Made by a program: the position numbers and the translations under genes
Assembly: GCA_035454885.1 (NCBI GenBank)
Contig: DATIGE010000075.1
Location: 1-57,879, forward strand
Length of the DNA stretch: 57,879 nt
Source: a bacterium
GTDB lineage: Bacteria; UBA10199; JACPAL01; GCA-016699445
Direction: 5' to 3'
In this document: positions 50,640-57,879 of the stretch, piece after piece
Layout of the letters: each line of letters starts with the position of its first letter
How positions within the stretch are numbered: position 1 is the stretch's first letter
The notes under the pieces: generated by a model
Told to the model about the DNA's origin: nothing
Databases searched by the model: none
The model's input: only the letters and a program-made list of their open reading frames with translations

Positions 50640-51071
50640 TCACGGCACGACTACGAACGTCACGTCGCTCTGCTCCGTCCCCACCTGTTGGCGGATGCCG
50701 ATCTGATCTCCCGAGTCGCCGTCGATGTTCAAAACAAACCGGCCCGCGTCGTCCGCGGTCGTCGTCGCTTCAAACACCTGGGCGAAGGCGCTGCGGATGA
50801 AGAGGTCCTCCCATCGGAACACGACCCCTCCCTTGGTGACGTTGGCGGCGATGACGGTCGCTCCCGGTTCCACGGACCCGACGTCGCCCGTCACCACGAT
50901 GAGGCCCGTGTCGTCCGGGGGCGTGAGGGAGATGAGCGAGGAAACCGGCGCCGGGATCGAGGCCGGCGGGGCGCTGGCCCCGCTGCTGCAGCCTCCCACG
51001 GAGGAGAAACTTGGAATCAAGAAGAGAAAGCCGGCGGCCAGAAGAAACAAGGTTTTAAGAATTTTTTTCAT
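50640..51071 (-). CDS. Small lipoprotein with a beta-sandwich domain
   Basis: A 143-residue exported lipoprotein: signal peptide with lipobox VGGC (Cys 28), a Ser/Ala/Pro linker and a single beta-rich domain (GLIVVTGDVGSVEPGATVIA...TTADDAGRFVLNIDGDSGDQIGI), like the carboxypeptidase-regulatory or Big-type fold. It is probably a surface or periplasmic structural protein; the function is unknown. It converges with the epimerase gene (1 base apart) and follows a perfect hairpin terminator of the upstream lipoprotein gene. Confidence 0.75.
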   Translation of the reverse strand: MKKILKTLFLLAAGFLFLIPSFSSVGGCSSGASAPPASIPAPVSSLISLTPPDDTGLIVVTGDVGSVEPGATVIAANVTKGGVVFRWEDLFIRSAFAQVFEATTTADDAGRFVLNIDGDSGDQIGIRQQVGTEQSDVTFVVVP

Positions 51072-51098
51072 AGTATCCCTTTAGCATAAAATGGAGAA

Positions 51099-51126
51099 GG
51101 GCCCCACCCATTTCTGGGTGGGGCCC
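51099..51126 (-). terminator. Strong stem-loop terminator
   Basis: GGGCCCCACCCA, loop TTTC, TGGGTGGGGCCC: a perfect 12-base-pair stem, 21 bases after the stop of the lipoprotein gene on the minus strand, followed there by TTCTCCATTTT. The weak T-run suggests a moderate intrinsic terminator. Confidence 0.75.
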
Positions 51127-51146
51127 CTCCCCTCTCTTCATCGAGT

Positions 51147-52865
51147 CTAGTACTTTTCGTACATATACGGGTCGTACGGATGATACGGGTCTTGATACGG
51201 ATTCACCGGGGGCGTCACCTCCGGCACCTCCGGAGTGTTCGTTTCTTCCGGAACGCCCGTGAAGAACGTCTGGTCGAAGATCTCGTGGCTGTTGTTCACG
51301 TCGAAGAAGACGTCGAAGAAGCTGTCCACGTACATCTGCTCCTCGAAATCGTGCGGGTTCGCCGGATCGTACTCCTCGTACGGGAACCAGTCCGCCTCGT
51401 CGGGGATGTGGTCGCAGTCGGAGTCACCGTCGCCGTCCTCGTCCGGACACGGATCGCAGTGGTAGAAGGTCACGATGATCTTGATCGTGTTCCCGACCCC
51501 GACCACCGTGGTCTTGGTCGGATTGTTCGCGTCCGTATCGCCCCAAGAGCCGGTCTCCTCGATCCCGCCGTTCACGGAATCGCCGCCGCCGCCCGGAGTC
51601 TCGTTATCGTAGAACTTGACGCCCACCACGTGGCAGTTCTCGCAGCGCGACGGGTCCTTGGCGATCTCAGCGGGCGTGCAGCAGGGGATCTTCGGCTTGG
51701 GCCCGCACTTCTTGATCTTGACGACCAGGGTGATGTGATAGGTGCAGCCGTCGGCCACCACCGTCACCTCGATCGTCGCCGTCCCTTCGCTCTCGCCCGT
51801 GACCGTCACGTTCGCTTCATTCACATCGACGCCCGCGACCGACGGATCGCTCGAGGTCGCCGTCACGCTGTCCGGGGCAAAGCCGTCCACCAGGGCCAGG
51901 AACGTCCGGCTGGATCCCTTGCAGATCGTGGCCGTGTAGGACTTGTAAATATCGCACGCTCCGCCGCCACCACCGCCGCCGCCGGGACCACCACCACCCG
52001 GGCCGCCGCCGCCCGGACCACCGCCGCCTGGACCGCCGCCACCCGGACCACCGCCACCGGGTCCGCCTCCGCCTGGACCGCCGCCCCCGCCGATGATCCC
52101 CTTCAGATCCAGCGGGACCTTGTCTTGCAGGAGATAATCCTCCGTCTCGCCGACGGCGAATTCGCCCTTCCCTTCCCATCCCTCAGGATAGGCCGCCGGA
52201 TCGATGGGCGTGTCGGAGAGGGTCATCCGGAGCCAGACCTTGTCGGTCACCGCTCCGGCCGCAAACTCGGGCGTCGTCAGGGTCGCCGTCATTCCCGGGT
52301 CCACGTCCACAGGCATGTTCTGGACGATCCATTCCTCGGTCCCTCCCGCGTCCGTCCAGAAGCCGTTCTGGTCGAAGTCGGCGAGCATGTTCACGTAACG
52401 GGTCATCTTGGGGGCCGTCGGGGCCACCGAGACGAGGAAGTCGATCGTGTTGCCCACGCCGGGGGCGAGGAAGGGCGTCAGGAGACCGTCGTCTAAGGCG
52501 TCGTGGTCGCTCTCGCCCGCGGGCTCGGCGATGTTCCGGATCCCGTCCGGATCGGCCGGATCGAGGGCGTCCTTCTCCGCGGAGACGGAGAGGGTTCCGT
52601 CGTCCTTGAAAGGACCGAAGGCGGAATCGGTGATGTCCAGGTGATGCGCCCCGTTGCGGTCAAACCGCGTCGGAAACTCGCACTCGATCCCGGACGGATA
52701 CTGGCAGGGCAGACGGTCCGGGGCGTCGCCGTAATCGCCGACGGCCGCGGCGGGATCCCCCGCGATGAGGAGCGCTTCCGTGCTGCAGCCCAGGCCTCCC
52801 GTGGAGACCAAGGCCGCCGCCGTAGCGAAGAGCAGGGCGGTTTTTTGGATGACGTCGAGCTTCAT
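51147..52865 (-). CDS. Large secreted protein with GEVED-type domain, GGGGP repeat and Big2-like domain
   Basis: A 572-residue exported protein. The signal peptide may end at GLGC (an imperfect lipobox). Residues about 40-255 contain a GEVED-type module (DFDQNGFWTDAGG and GEFAVGETEDYLL). A low-complexity hinge of about seven GGGGP units plus a Gly run follows, then a Big2-like Ig domain (VTATSSDPSVAGVDVNEANV, split), a Cys-rich part (KKCGPKPKIPCC...RCENCH), a thrombospondin-3-like calcium stretch (DEDGDGDSDCD) and a Tyr/Pro-rich C-terminus. The lone CENCH could bind haem but sits among disulfide-type Cys. Probably a cell-surface protein; its partner is unknown. Confidence 0.78.
   Translation of the reverse strand: MKLDVIQKTALLFATAAALVSTGGLGCSTEALLIAGDPAAAVGDYGDAPDRLPCQYPSGIECEFPTRFDRNGAHHLDITDSAFGPFKDDGTLSVSAEKDALDPADPDGIRNIAEPAGESDHDALDDGLLTPFLAPGVGNTIDFLVSVAPTAPKMTRYVNMLADFDQNGFWTDAGGTEEWIVQNMPVDVDPGMTATLTTPEFAAGAVTDKVWLRMTLSDTPIDPAAYPEGWEGKGEFAVGETEDYLLQDKVPLDLKGIIGGGGGPGGGGPGGGGPGGGGPGGGGPGGGGPGGGGPGGGGGGGGACDIYKSYTATICKGSSRTFLALVDGFAPDSVTATSSDPSVAGVDVNEANVTVTGESEGTATIEVTVVADGCTYHITLVVKIKKCGPKPKIPCCTPAEIAKDPSRCENCHVVGVKFYDNETPGGGGDSVNGGIEETGSWGDTDANNPTKTTVVGVGNTIKIIVTFYHCDPCPDEDGDGDSDCDHIPDEADWFPYEEYDPANPHDFEEQMYVDSFFDVFFDVNNSHEIFDQTFFTGVPEETNTPEVPEVTPPVNPYQDPYHPYDPYMYEKY
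51960..52091 (-). repeat. 15-base minisatellite coding for GGGGP units
   Basis: A GC-rich tandem repeat with a 15-base unit encodes Gly4-Pro about seven times, ending in eight Gly codons. Codon third positions vary between units. Such a tract is prone to length change without frameshift. Confidence 0.8.
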
Positions 52866-53047
52866 GATTCCCTCCTATTTTTTGGTTTGAGGAGAGAGAA
52901 TGCAGAGATCATGCCAAACATTGAACATCTTGAAATTATTCAATAAGTTAAATTATAAACGTCGAAATTATGATAACTATATATCTGTTTTCCATATTCA
53001 AACATTCATATTTCTATCTTCCGAAAAATGGATTAGGCTGACGTCCG
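52866..53047. promoter_or_regulatory. AT-rich divergent promoter region
   Basis: These 182 bases hold no gene and are strikingly AT-rich compared with the rest of the window. A perfect dyad TTGAA-N4-TTCAA occurs at 52930-52943. The region must serve the surface protein gene (minus) and the kinase/sigma-54 activator (plus). No clear -24/-12 sigma-54 element was found by eye. Confidence 0.45.
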
Positions 53048-56000
53048 ATGTCCCGAACCATCGACAGACGCTTCAAGGTCATCGGCAGGCTGGGCGAGGG
53101 CATGGCCGGCGAGATCCTCCGCGTCCGCTCCGACGAAGGCGAATTCGCGCTCAAACTCTTAAAACCCTTTCCCGATCCGCGCCTCCAAGACGAGGTCGTC
53201 CGGTCCTTCAAGTTCGAGTTCGGCTTCTTGAAAGACCTGCGGCACCCGAACGTGGTCGCCATCCACGACTTCGGCTTCGACGAAGACTCGAAACGCTTCT
53301 ACTTCACGCAGGAGCTCCTCGAGGGAAGGACCATCCGGGACTTTTGCAAAAAGGCCGCGCCGGAGGTGATCGAGGACTTGTTTCTCCAGGCGGCTCGCGG
53401 ACTCCAGGCCATCCACCGGGCCAGGCTGCTGCACGGCGACCTCAAGGCCGGGAACATCTACGTCATCGAATCCAAGCAAGGCCCTCAAGTGAAATTGATC
53501 GACTTGGGCCTGGCCGATCCGCGCTTCCCCTTTGCCGCCGGCACGCCGGCCACGATGGCACCGGAACAGATCCTCAAGGAGCCCGCCGACGAGCGCACCG
53601 ATCTTTATTCCTTGGGAGTCGTTTTTTACGAGCTCTTCACCGGGCAGAACCCGTTCTTGCGAGACAACGTCCAAGAAACGTACGACGCCCACCTGACCGT
53701 CCACCCGCCCAAGGCGACTCTGGTCAACCCCAAGACTCCGGCCTATTTGAACGAGATCTTCGAAACCTTGCTGGCCAAGAACCCGGCGCGCCGCTACCGG
53801 AACGCCGCGGCCCTCTTGGAGGCCATGGATCTCGCCAAGCCGCGCACCGGCCCGAAAGGGACAAAACCTTGGCGGCCCGATCGTTGGATCGAGCGCCGCA
53901 ACCTCCTCGAGTCCTTGGTGGTGGCCGTCTTGCAGGTACGCGCGAATAAGTTCCAGGCGATCTTGGTCGTCGGAGACGCCGGCTCCGGACGGAGCCGTCT
54001 CCTTCAAGACCTGAAATACGAGCTGCAGCTGAAGGGGATCCCTTTCGACCGTCCGATCCGTGCCGTCCTACCCGAAGAAGAGGAAAAAGCCGTCCATGAA
54101 TTCAAGGCCGCGGGGATGGAACCCGCCGTCGTGCGCGTCCCGCCGTTGACCGAGGCCGAACTCGAAAGTTTTCTGGCCGTCATGAGCGGCCACACGGACA
54201 TCCCCAAGGCCTTCGTCCAGGGCCTGTGGCAAAAGACACGCGGAAATTTGAGCCTCATCGTCTCCATCTTGGAGGGCCTGGCGTCGCAAAACCGTCTCGT
54301 CGACGAACAGGGCCGGTGGAACCTCGCCGTCTTCCGCGAGGGCGCCCTGATCGACGCCCTCCCTCTGCAACCCCGCGACGACACGAATCTGGAAGAACTC
54401 CTCAAGGCCATCCCGCCCGACGACCTTCCCTCCCGTCTGCACCTGCGCGCCCGCATCCTGGAAAAGGAGGGCTGGCGCCTCATCCGCGAGGGAAAGTTCC
54501 CGGACGCGCGCAACCGCCTCGAACGGGCGCTGGCCCTGTTGGAGGAAAGCACGGTTCAGGACCCAGTCCTCTCGATTCACATCCAGAACTTCATCGCCTG
54601 GCTCCTCTGCCAAGAGGGAAAGGTCGACGCCGCCATCACCCTCTTCGAAGAACAGCAAAGGCGCTGGGAAGGCCTGAAACCGGACGCCCAAAAACGGATT
54701 TTGAACAATGACCTGGGCTACGCCTACCTCTTAAGAGGCGACGCCAAGAAGGCGATCGCGGCGCTGGAGAAGTCACAGAAGTTTTACGATAAGGCCGGCG
54801 ACGCCAATACGAAGGTCAAGGGCCTCTACAACCTGGCCGAGGCCTGGGCGGAGGCGGGCCATCTGAAGAAGGCGATCGGTTTCTACGAGCAATGCGCCGC
54901 CGAGGCGCGGTTCGAGCGGAATTTCGAGATCCTCCTCCGCGCCTACAACGGTCTGGGCAAGACTCACCAGCTCCAGGGCCGTCTGGACGAGGCCATGGTC
55001 TCCTACGAAAAGGGCCTCGAACTCGCCCGCTACCTCAAGGACTTCCCGGCCGCCGCGGCCCTGGCGCAAAACATCGGCTCGATCCGGTCCGAGCGCGGCC
55101 AATGGGATGACGCGCGCGACCACCTGAACCTCTCGCTCAAGCTCCTGAACCAGATCTCGGCCAAGAACGTCCACGCCCGCTACCTGGAAGGCCGCGCCCT
55201 CCTCGAATTGGGCGACGTGGCCCGCAAACAGCGCCGGTTCGAGGAGGCGCGCGGCTACGTGCGCGACGCCCGCAGACTCGCCTTCGGCGAGGAGGCCCTC
55301 GCCTCGTTCCGCTTCTGGGTTGTGCTGACCCAGTGCGAGATCGAACGCGACGCTGGCGCCCAGGACAAGCTCAAGGACTTTTTGGCGGATCTCCTTCCCC
55401 TGGCCGCGGATGAGGACCAAAAGAAGCGTTGTTTGGAACTCTCGGCGGGCCTCGAAATTTCCTCGGCAATCCCCGCAAAGGAGGCATCGGACATGGCCGA
55501 TCTTGAAAGAACGCGCAGCCAAATCCTCGAAGAGATCTCGCAGGCCCAAGACGAGCTGGCGGACATCCGCCGCGGAATCGTCGAATCGACGATTGCCCGC
55601 CGGTTCGCCGGGATGAAGCTCATCACCCAGAACAAGGAGATGCTGGAAACCTTCCGGCTGGTGGAGCGCGTGAGCGACACGGTCCTGGCCGTCCTCCTTC
55701 AAGGGGAATCCGGCACCGGCAAGGAATTGATCGCGCGCTCGCTCCACGAAAATTCCAAGCGCGCTCCAAGGCCCTTCGTCGCGGTCAACTGCGCCGCCCT
55801 CCCCGCAAACCTGATCGAAAGCGAGCTCTTCGGCTATAAGGCGGGGGCCTTCACGGGGGCCGTGCGCGACAAGAAGGGTTTGATCGAGGAGGCGAACGGG
55901 GGAACCCTGTTCCTGGACGAGATCGCGGACCTCGAACTCGCCCTGCAAGCCAAGCTCCTGCGCGTGTTACAGGAAAAGGTCATCACCCGCGTGGGCGATA

Positions 56001-56743
56001 CGCGGCCGATCGCAGTCGATTTCCGCCTCGTCTCCGCGACGCATAAGACCGTGAGGGACGAGGTCGCCGCCGGCCACTTCCGCCAGGACCTGTATTACCG
56101 GGTCTGCGAGATCGAGGTCTCTCTTCCCCCGCTCAGGGACCGCAAGGAGGACATCGTTCTGCTCTCGCGGGAATTCCTCCGGCGGACGCTGAAGGACGAC
56201 GGAAAGAAGGAGAAGGTCGAGATCGGGCGCGACCTCATGAAGGCCCTGGTGGATTATCCGTGGCCTGGCAACGTGCGGGAGCTGGAGAGCGCCATCCGCG
56301 TGGCGGCGGCCCTCCGGAGCGGGCCGGTGGTGAGGTTGAAGGATTTACCGGAGACGTTACGATCGCGGCTGCAAAGTTCCCCTTCCCCCTCGCCCAAATC
56401 CATTTTGGGAGAGGGGGTTGGGGGTGAGGGCAAGACCTGGAAACACATCGAGACCCTCGCGATCGCGAAGGCGCTGTTGCGCACCGGGTTCGACGCCAAG
56501 AAGACGGCAGCCGCGCTCGGCTGCGCGGCGTCGACGGTGTATCAACGATTGAGGGAGTCCAAGATCAAGGAGAGGGCGGCGGAATTCGAGAGGGCGTCGT
56601 GGGATTTTGACGCCTCGGCGACCTTGAAGGAGATCAAGAAGACCGTCTTCACCCGTGAGATCGAGGCAGCAGGAGGCAGCCCTTATCAAGCCGCACGCTC
56701 CCTCGGTGTCAGTCCGGCGACGATGTATAAGTGGATGAAATGA
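53048..56743 (+). CDS. Ser/Thr kinase - TPR - sigma-54 activator fusion
   Basis: A 1231-residue cytoplasmic regulator. Residues about 10-265 form a Ser/Thr kinase (ATP-binding Lys 36 in FALKLLK, HGDLKAGN with the catalytic Asp near 131, DLG in place of DFG). An ATPase/helical linker and TPR-like helices follow (about 480-780), then a coiled coil (about 810-850). The sigma-54 AAA+ domain has Walker A GESGTGKE (near 887) and GAFTGA (933-938), needed for sigma-54 contact. Two helix-turn-helix units end the protein (about 1145-1180 and 1210-1231). No receiver domain is present, so the kinase/TPR part is the likely sensor. Possible targets include the divergent surface protein gene. Confidence 0.93.
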   Translation: MSRTIDRRFKVIGRLGEGMAGEILRVRSDEGEFALKLLKPFPDPRLQDEVVRSFKFEFGFLKDLRHPNVVAIHDFGFDEDSKRFYFTQELLEGRTIRDFCKKAAPEVIEDLFLQAARGLQAIHRARLLHGDLKAGNIYVIESKQGPQVKLIDLGLADPRFPFAAGTPATMAPEQILKEPADERTDLYSLGVVFYELFTGQNPFLRDNVQETYDAHLTVHPPKATLVNPKTPAYLNEIFETLLAKNPARRYRNAAALLEAMDLAKPRTGPKGTKPWRPDRWIERRNLLESLVVAVLQVRANKFQAILVVGDAGSGRSRLLQDLKYELQLKGIPFDRPIRAVLPEEEEKAVHEFKAAGMEPAVVRVPPLTEAELESFLAVMSGHTDIPKAFVQGLWQKTRGNLSLIVSILEGLASQNRLVDEQGRWNLAVFREGALIDALPLQPRDDTNLEELLKAIPPDDLPSRLHLRARILEKEGWRLIREGKFPDARNRLERALALLEESTVQDPVLSIHIQNFIAWLLCQEGKVDAAITLFEEQQRRWEGLKPDAQKRILNNDLGYAYLLRGDAKKAIAALEKSQKFYDKAGDANTKVKGLYNLAEAWAEAGHLKKAIGFYEQCAAEARFERNFEILLRAYNGLGKTHQLQGRLDEAMVSYEKGLELARYLKDFPAAAALAQNIGSIRSERGQWDDARDHLNLSLKLLNQISAKNVHARYLEGRALLELGDVARKQRRFEEARGYVRDARRLAFGEEALASFRFWVVLTQCEIERDAGAQDKLKDFLADLLPLAADEDQKKRCLELSAGLEISSAIPAKEASDMADLERTRSQILEEISQAQDELADIRRGIVESTIARRFAGMKLITQNKEMLETFRLVERVSDTVLAVLLQGESGTGKELIARSLHENSKRAPRPFVAVNCAALPANLIESELFGYKAGAFTGAVRDKKGLIEEANGGTLFLDEIADLELALQAKLLRVLQEKVITRVGDTRPIAVDFRLVSATHKTVRDEVAAGHFRQDLYYRVCEIEVSLPPLRDRKEDIVLLSREFLRRTLKDDGKKEKVEIGRDLMKALVDYPWPGNVRELESAIRVAAALRSGPVVRLKDLPETLRSRLQSSPSPSPKSILGEGVGGEGKTWKHIETLAIAKALLRTGFDAKKTAAALGCAASTVYQRLRESKIKERAAEFERASWDFDASATLKEIKKTVFTREIEAAGGSPYQAARSLGVSPATMYKWMK
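56385..56417. repeat. Palindromic repeat inserted in the activator gene
   Basis: CCCCCTCGCCCAAA (56385-56398) and TTTGGGAGAGGGGG (56404-56417) form an inverted repeat with one mismatch and a five-base loop, followed by GTTGGGGGTGAGGG. It encodes a Ser/Pro then Gly-rich linker between the AAA+ and HTH domains. It resembles the dispersed GC-rich palindromes of many environmental genomes; copy number needs a genome search. Confidence 0.55.
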
Positions 56744-56758
56744 CCTTCAACGGACCCT

Positions 56759-57241
56759 TTAGATCCGGACGTAAACGCCGAGCAGGGGACGGCGTGACGG
56801 GCGGTCGGAGACGGCGTCGCTGACGAAGCCGCCGGCGGTGCGGAACTCCACGTGGCCGGCCCCCCTTCCCCCGTAAACCAAGACCGCCCCGACGGGGGCG
56901 TCGAACGGGTCCGTGACGTCGATCTTTTTGAAACCGAATTTCTTCACCAGTTCCTCGCCGGCCTGCTTTGCGTACCGGGTCGTGGGCCGCTCAAAAATGA
57001 CCTTCGCCTCCATCATGGCGTTCTTGACGGCCCGCCAGCAAAGGCGCCGGAAGCGCTTGAACGCGCGGGCTTCCGCGATCCGAACCGCAATCAACATCCC
57101 TTCATCGTAGGAAGGGATCTCCGTGGAAGTTACCGATTTCGGAATATAAGCGAAAAAAGGACGGAACCTCCCCGTGTCCGCCGGATAGGCGGCGAGAGTG
57201 ACATAAAGGGAAAATAGAGCGGTGATGAACATCTTTGTCAT
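56759..57241 (-). CDS. Small exported protein, possible CHAP/NlpC-like Cys-His fold
   Basis: A 160-residue exported protein with a signal peptide (about 1-20). It has a single Cys in LCWRAVKNAMMEAKVI and a late PVGAVLVYGGRGAGHVEFRT segment. The Cys-helix followed by G-x-V-L-V-Y-G-G...G-H-V-E resembles cell-wall amidases or endopeptidases of the CHAP/NlpC type, in which Cys and His are catalytic. The similarity is weak and by eye only. The ATG at 57241 has AAGGAGG upstream. It converges with the activator gene, 15 bases apart. The 189 bases upstream (57242-57430) show no gene. Confidence 0.6.
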   Translation of the reverse strand: MTKMFITALFSLYVTLAAYPADTGRFRPFFAYIPKSVTSTEIPSYDEGMLIAVRIAEARAFKRFRRLCWRAVKNAMMEAKVIFERPTTRYAKQAGEELVKKFGFKKIDVTDPFDAPVGAVLVYGGRGAGHVEFRTAGGFVSDAVSDRPSRRPLLGVYVRI

Positions 57242-57430
57242 CGTTGAGCCTCCTTCAAATTCTTGGCAATTTTGACCAACGCCGCGAGAAAGTAGCCGCG
57301 CTAGCAGGATTCTTAGATTATCGGCTCGACCGCCCGGAAAGGTTCGTGAAAGAATTCTCTATCTCGCAAAGCCCAATGATTCCAGGCGGGTCAAAGATGA
57401 TTTCTCTGTCCACAAAAGTGACCACCACGT

Positions 57431-57879
57431 TCATATTCGTCCGGTTTCCAATGACATTAGAAACGCATCGACGCCGCCGTGTTCAGCCTCGATCTCGCGT
57501 AGCACTTGATCGGCCGGGCCTTGCCGGCGGATGCGGCCGGGAGGGATGGGACCGGGAAGGACGACCGCCCCCGGCAGGTCCATGGAGGTGAATTGGTAGA
57601 CGAAGGGCTCCGGGAGGGCAGCGATGACGAGCCAGCGCCCGTGCGACGATTCGTCGCGGAATGCCTCCCTGGAATAAAACCAGATGCCGCCCTGTGTGCC
57701 GTTGGAGCGCCAAAAGTCGTTCGCGTCGCTGACCGCGTTCAAGAACCTCGATCTCCCGAGCATGTCCAGGCGGCGGGAGTGAAGAAAGGGCCAACGTCCC
57801 CGGTCGATCTGATGGTCCTGCAGGAGGATGTTCACGCCGATCCAGAGCGCGGCTTTGGACCGGGTCACGCGAACGGATT
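57431..57879 (-). CDS. Hypothetical protein, truncated by window edge
   Basis: A minus-strand frame open to the right-hand end of the window; a GTG at 57868 is a possible start, but the gene may begin outside. The 145 visible residues (ILLQDHQIDRGRWPFLHSRR...FWRSNGTQGGIWFYSREAF) look like a real soluble protein but match no family I know. It is co-directional with the small exported protein gene. Confidence 0.45.
   Translation of the reverse strand, partial: SVRVTRSKAALWIGVNILLQDHQIDRGRWPFLHSRRLDMLGRSRFLNAVSDANDFWRSNGTQGGIWFYSREAFRDESSHGRWLVIAALPEPFVYQFTSMDLPGAVVLPGPIPPGRIRRQGPADQVLREIEAEHGGVDAFLMSLETGRI

Noticed and set aside
51620-51650. CENCH in the GEVED/Big2 surface protein as an eighth cytochrome gene
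   Set aside because: Only one motif, placed among several other Cys that look disulfide- or metal-bound, with no nearby ligand pattern. It was left out of the haem count.

Overview
The window looks like a chromosome segment of a GC-rich (about 60% by eye) Gram-negative bacterium. Lipoproteins, an outer-membrane beta-barrel, Tat and Sec signals, a System I (Ccm) cytochrome c maturation operon, a kinase-type sigma-54 activator, FHA-GGDEF and 2-oxoacid:ferredoxin enzymes together suggest an uncultivated lineage of the old Deltaproteobacteria. That placement is an inference from gene content, not a phylogeny.

Layout. 0-9 kb: an FHA-diguanylate cyclase, a lipid-modification block (fatty-acyl desaturase, ferritin-like di-iron protein, fatty-acid hydroxylase-type membrane protein, TetR regulator with two visible operators, SDR), a DEAD-box helicase, a nucleoside phosphorylase-like protein and an Fe-S-less photolyase. 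9-16 kb: a protein of unknown function, cobalamin-dependent methionine synthase, a large unknown protein with a GNAT-like segment and a zinc-type MDR dehydrogenase. 16-20 kb: a giant putative lipoprotein in which I count 42 haem-binding motifs. 20-22.8 kb: EF-hand lipoprotein, half-size EamA protein, OPA-type MFS transporter, tRNA-Ala(CGC) and a small membrane protein. 22.8-29 kb: a variant ccm operon in the order E, F-H fusion, I-like, a Met-rich exported protein, A, B, C, D. 29-41 kb: two large PKD/Ig-like octahaem lipoproteins, a nonahaem cytochrome, a single reading frame joining an inner-membrane NrfD-like protein to an outer-membrane barrel, a Tat-exported HybA-like ferredoxin, a tetrahaem cytochrome and a monohaem cytochrome c. 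41-50 kb: central metabolism and ferredoxin chemistry (KorAB, rubrerythrin-like protein, NfnAB, citrate synthase, 3-hydroxyacyl-CoA dehydrogenase, ErpA) and a sugar epimerase. 50-58 kb: two surface lipoproteins, a 1231-residue kinase/TPR/sigma-54 activator, a small exported protein and a partial gene.

Working model (inference): the cytochrome genes form a trans-envelope electron conduit. Quinol would be oxidised by the NrfD-like membrane domain with the HybA-like and tetrahaem subunits. Electrons would pass through periplasmic haem proteins and a beta-barrel to the surface octahaem lipoproteins and/or the 42-haem protein. The ccm operon beside it would supply the haem-attachment capacity. A shared dyad, TGAT-N4-ATCA, lies upstream of three cytochrome genes and suggests one CRP/FNR-family regulator. 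I count 72 haem-binding motifs in the six cytochrome genes. The strongest candidates for something undescribed are the NrfD::barrel fusion and the 42-haem modular protein. I ran no database search.
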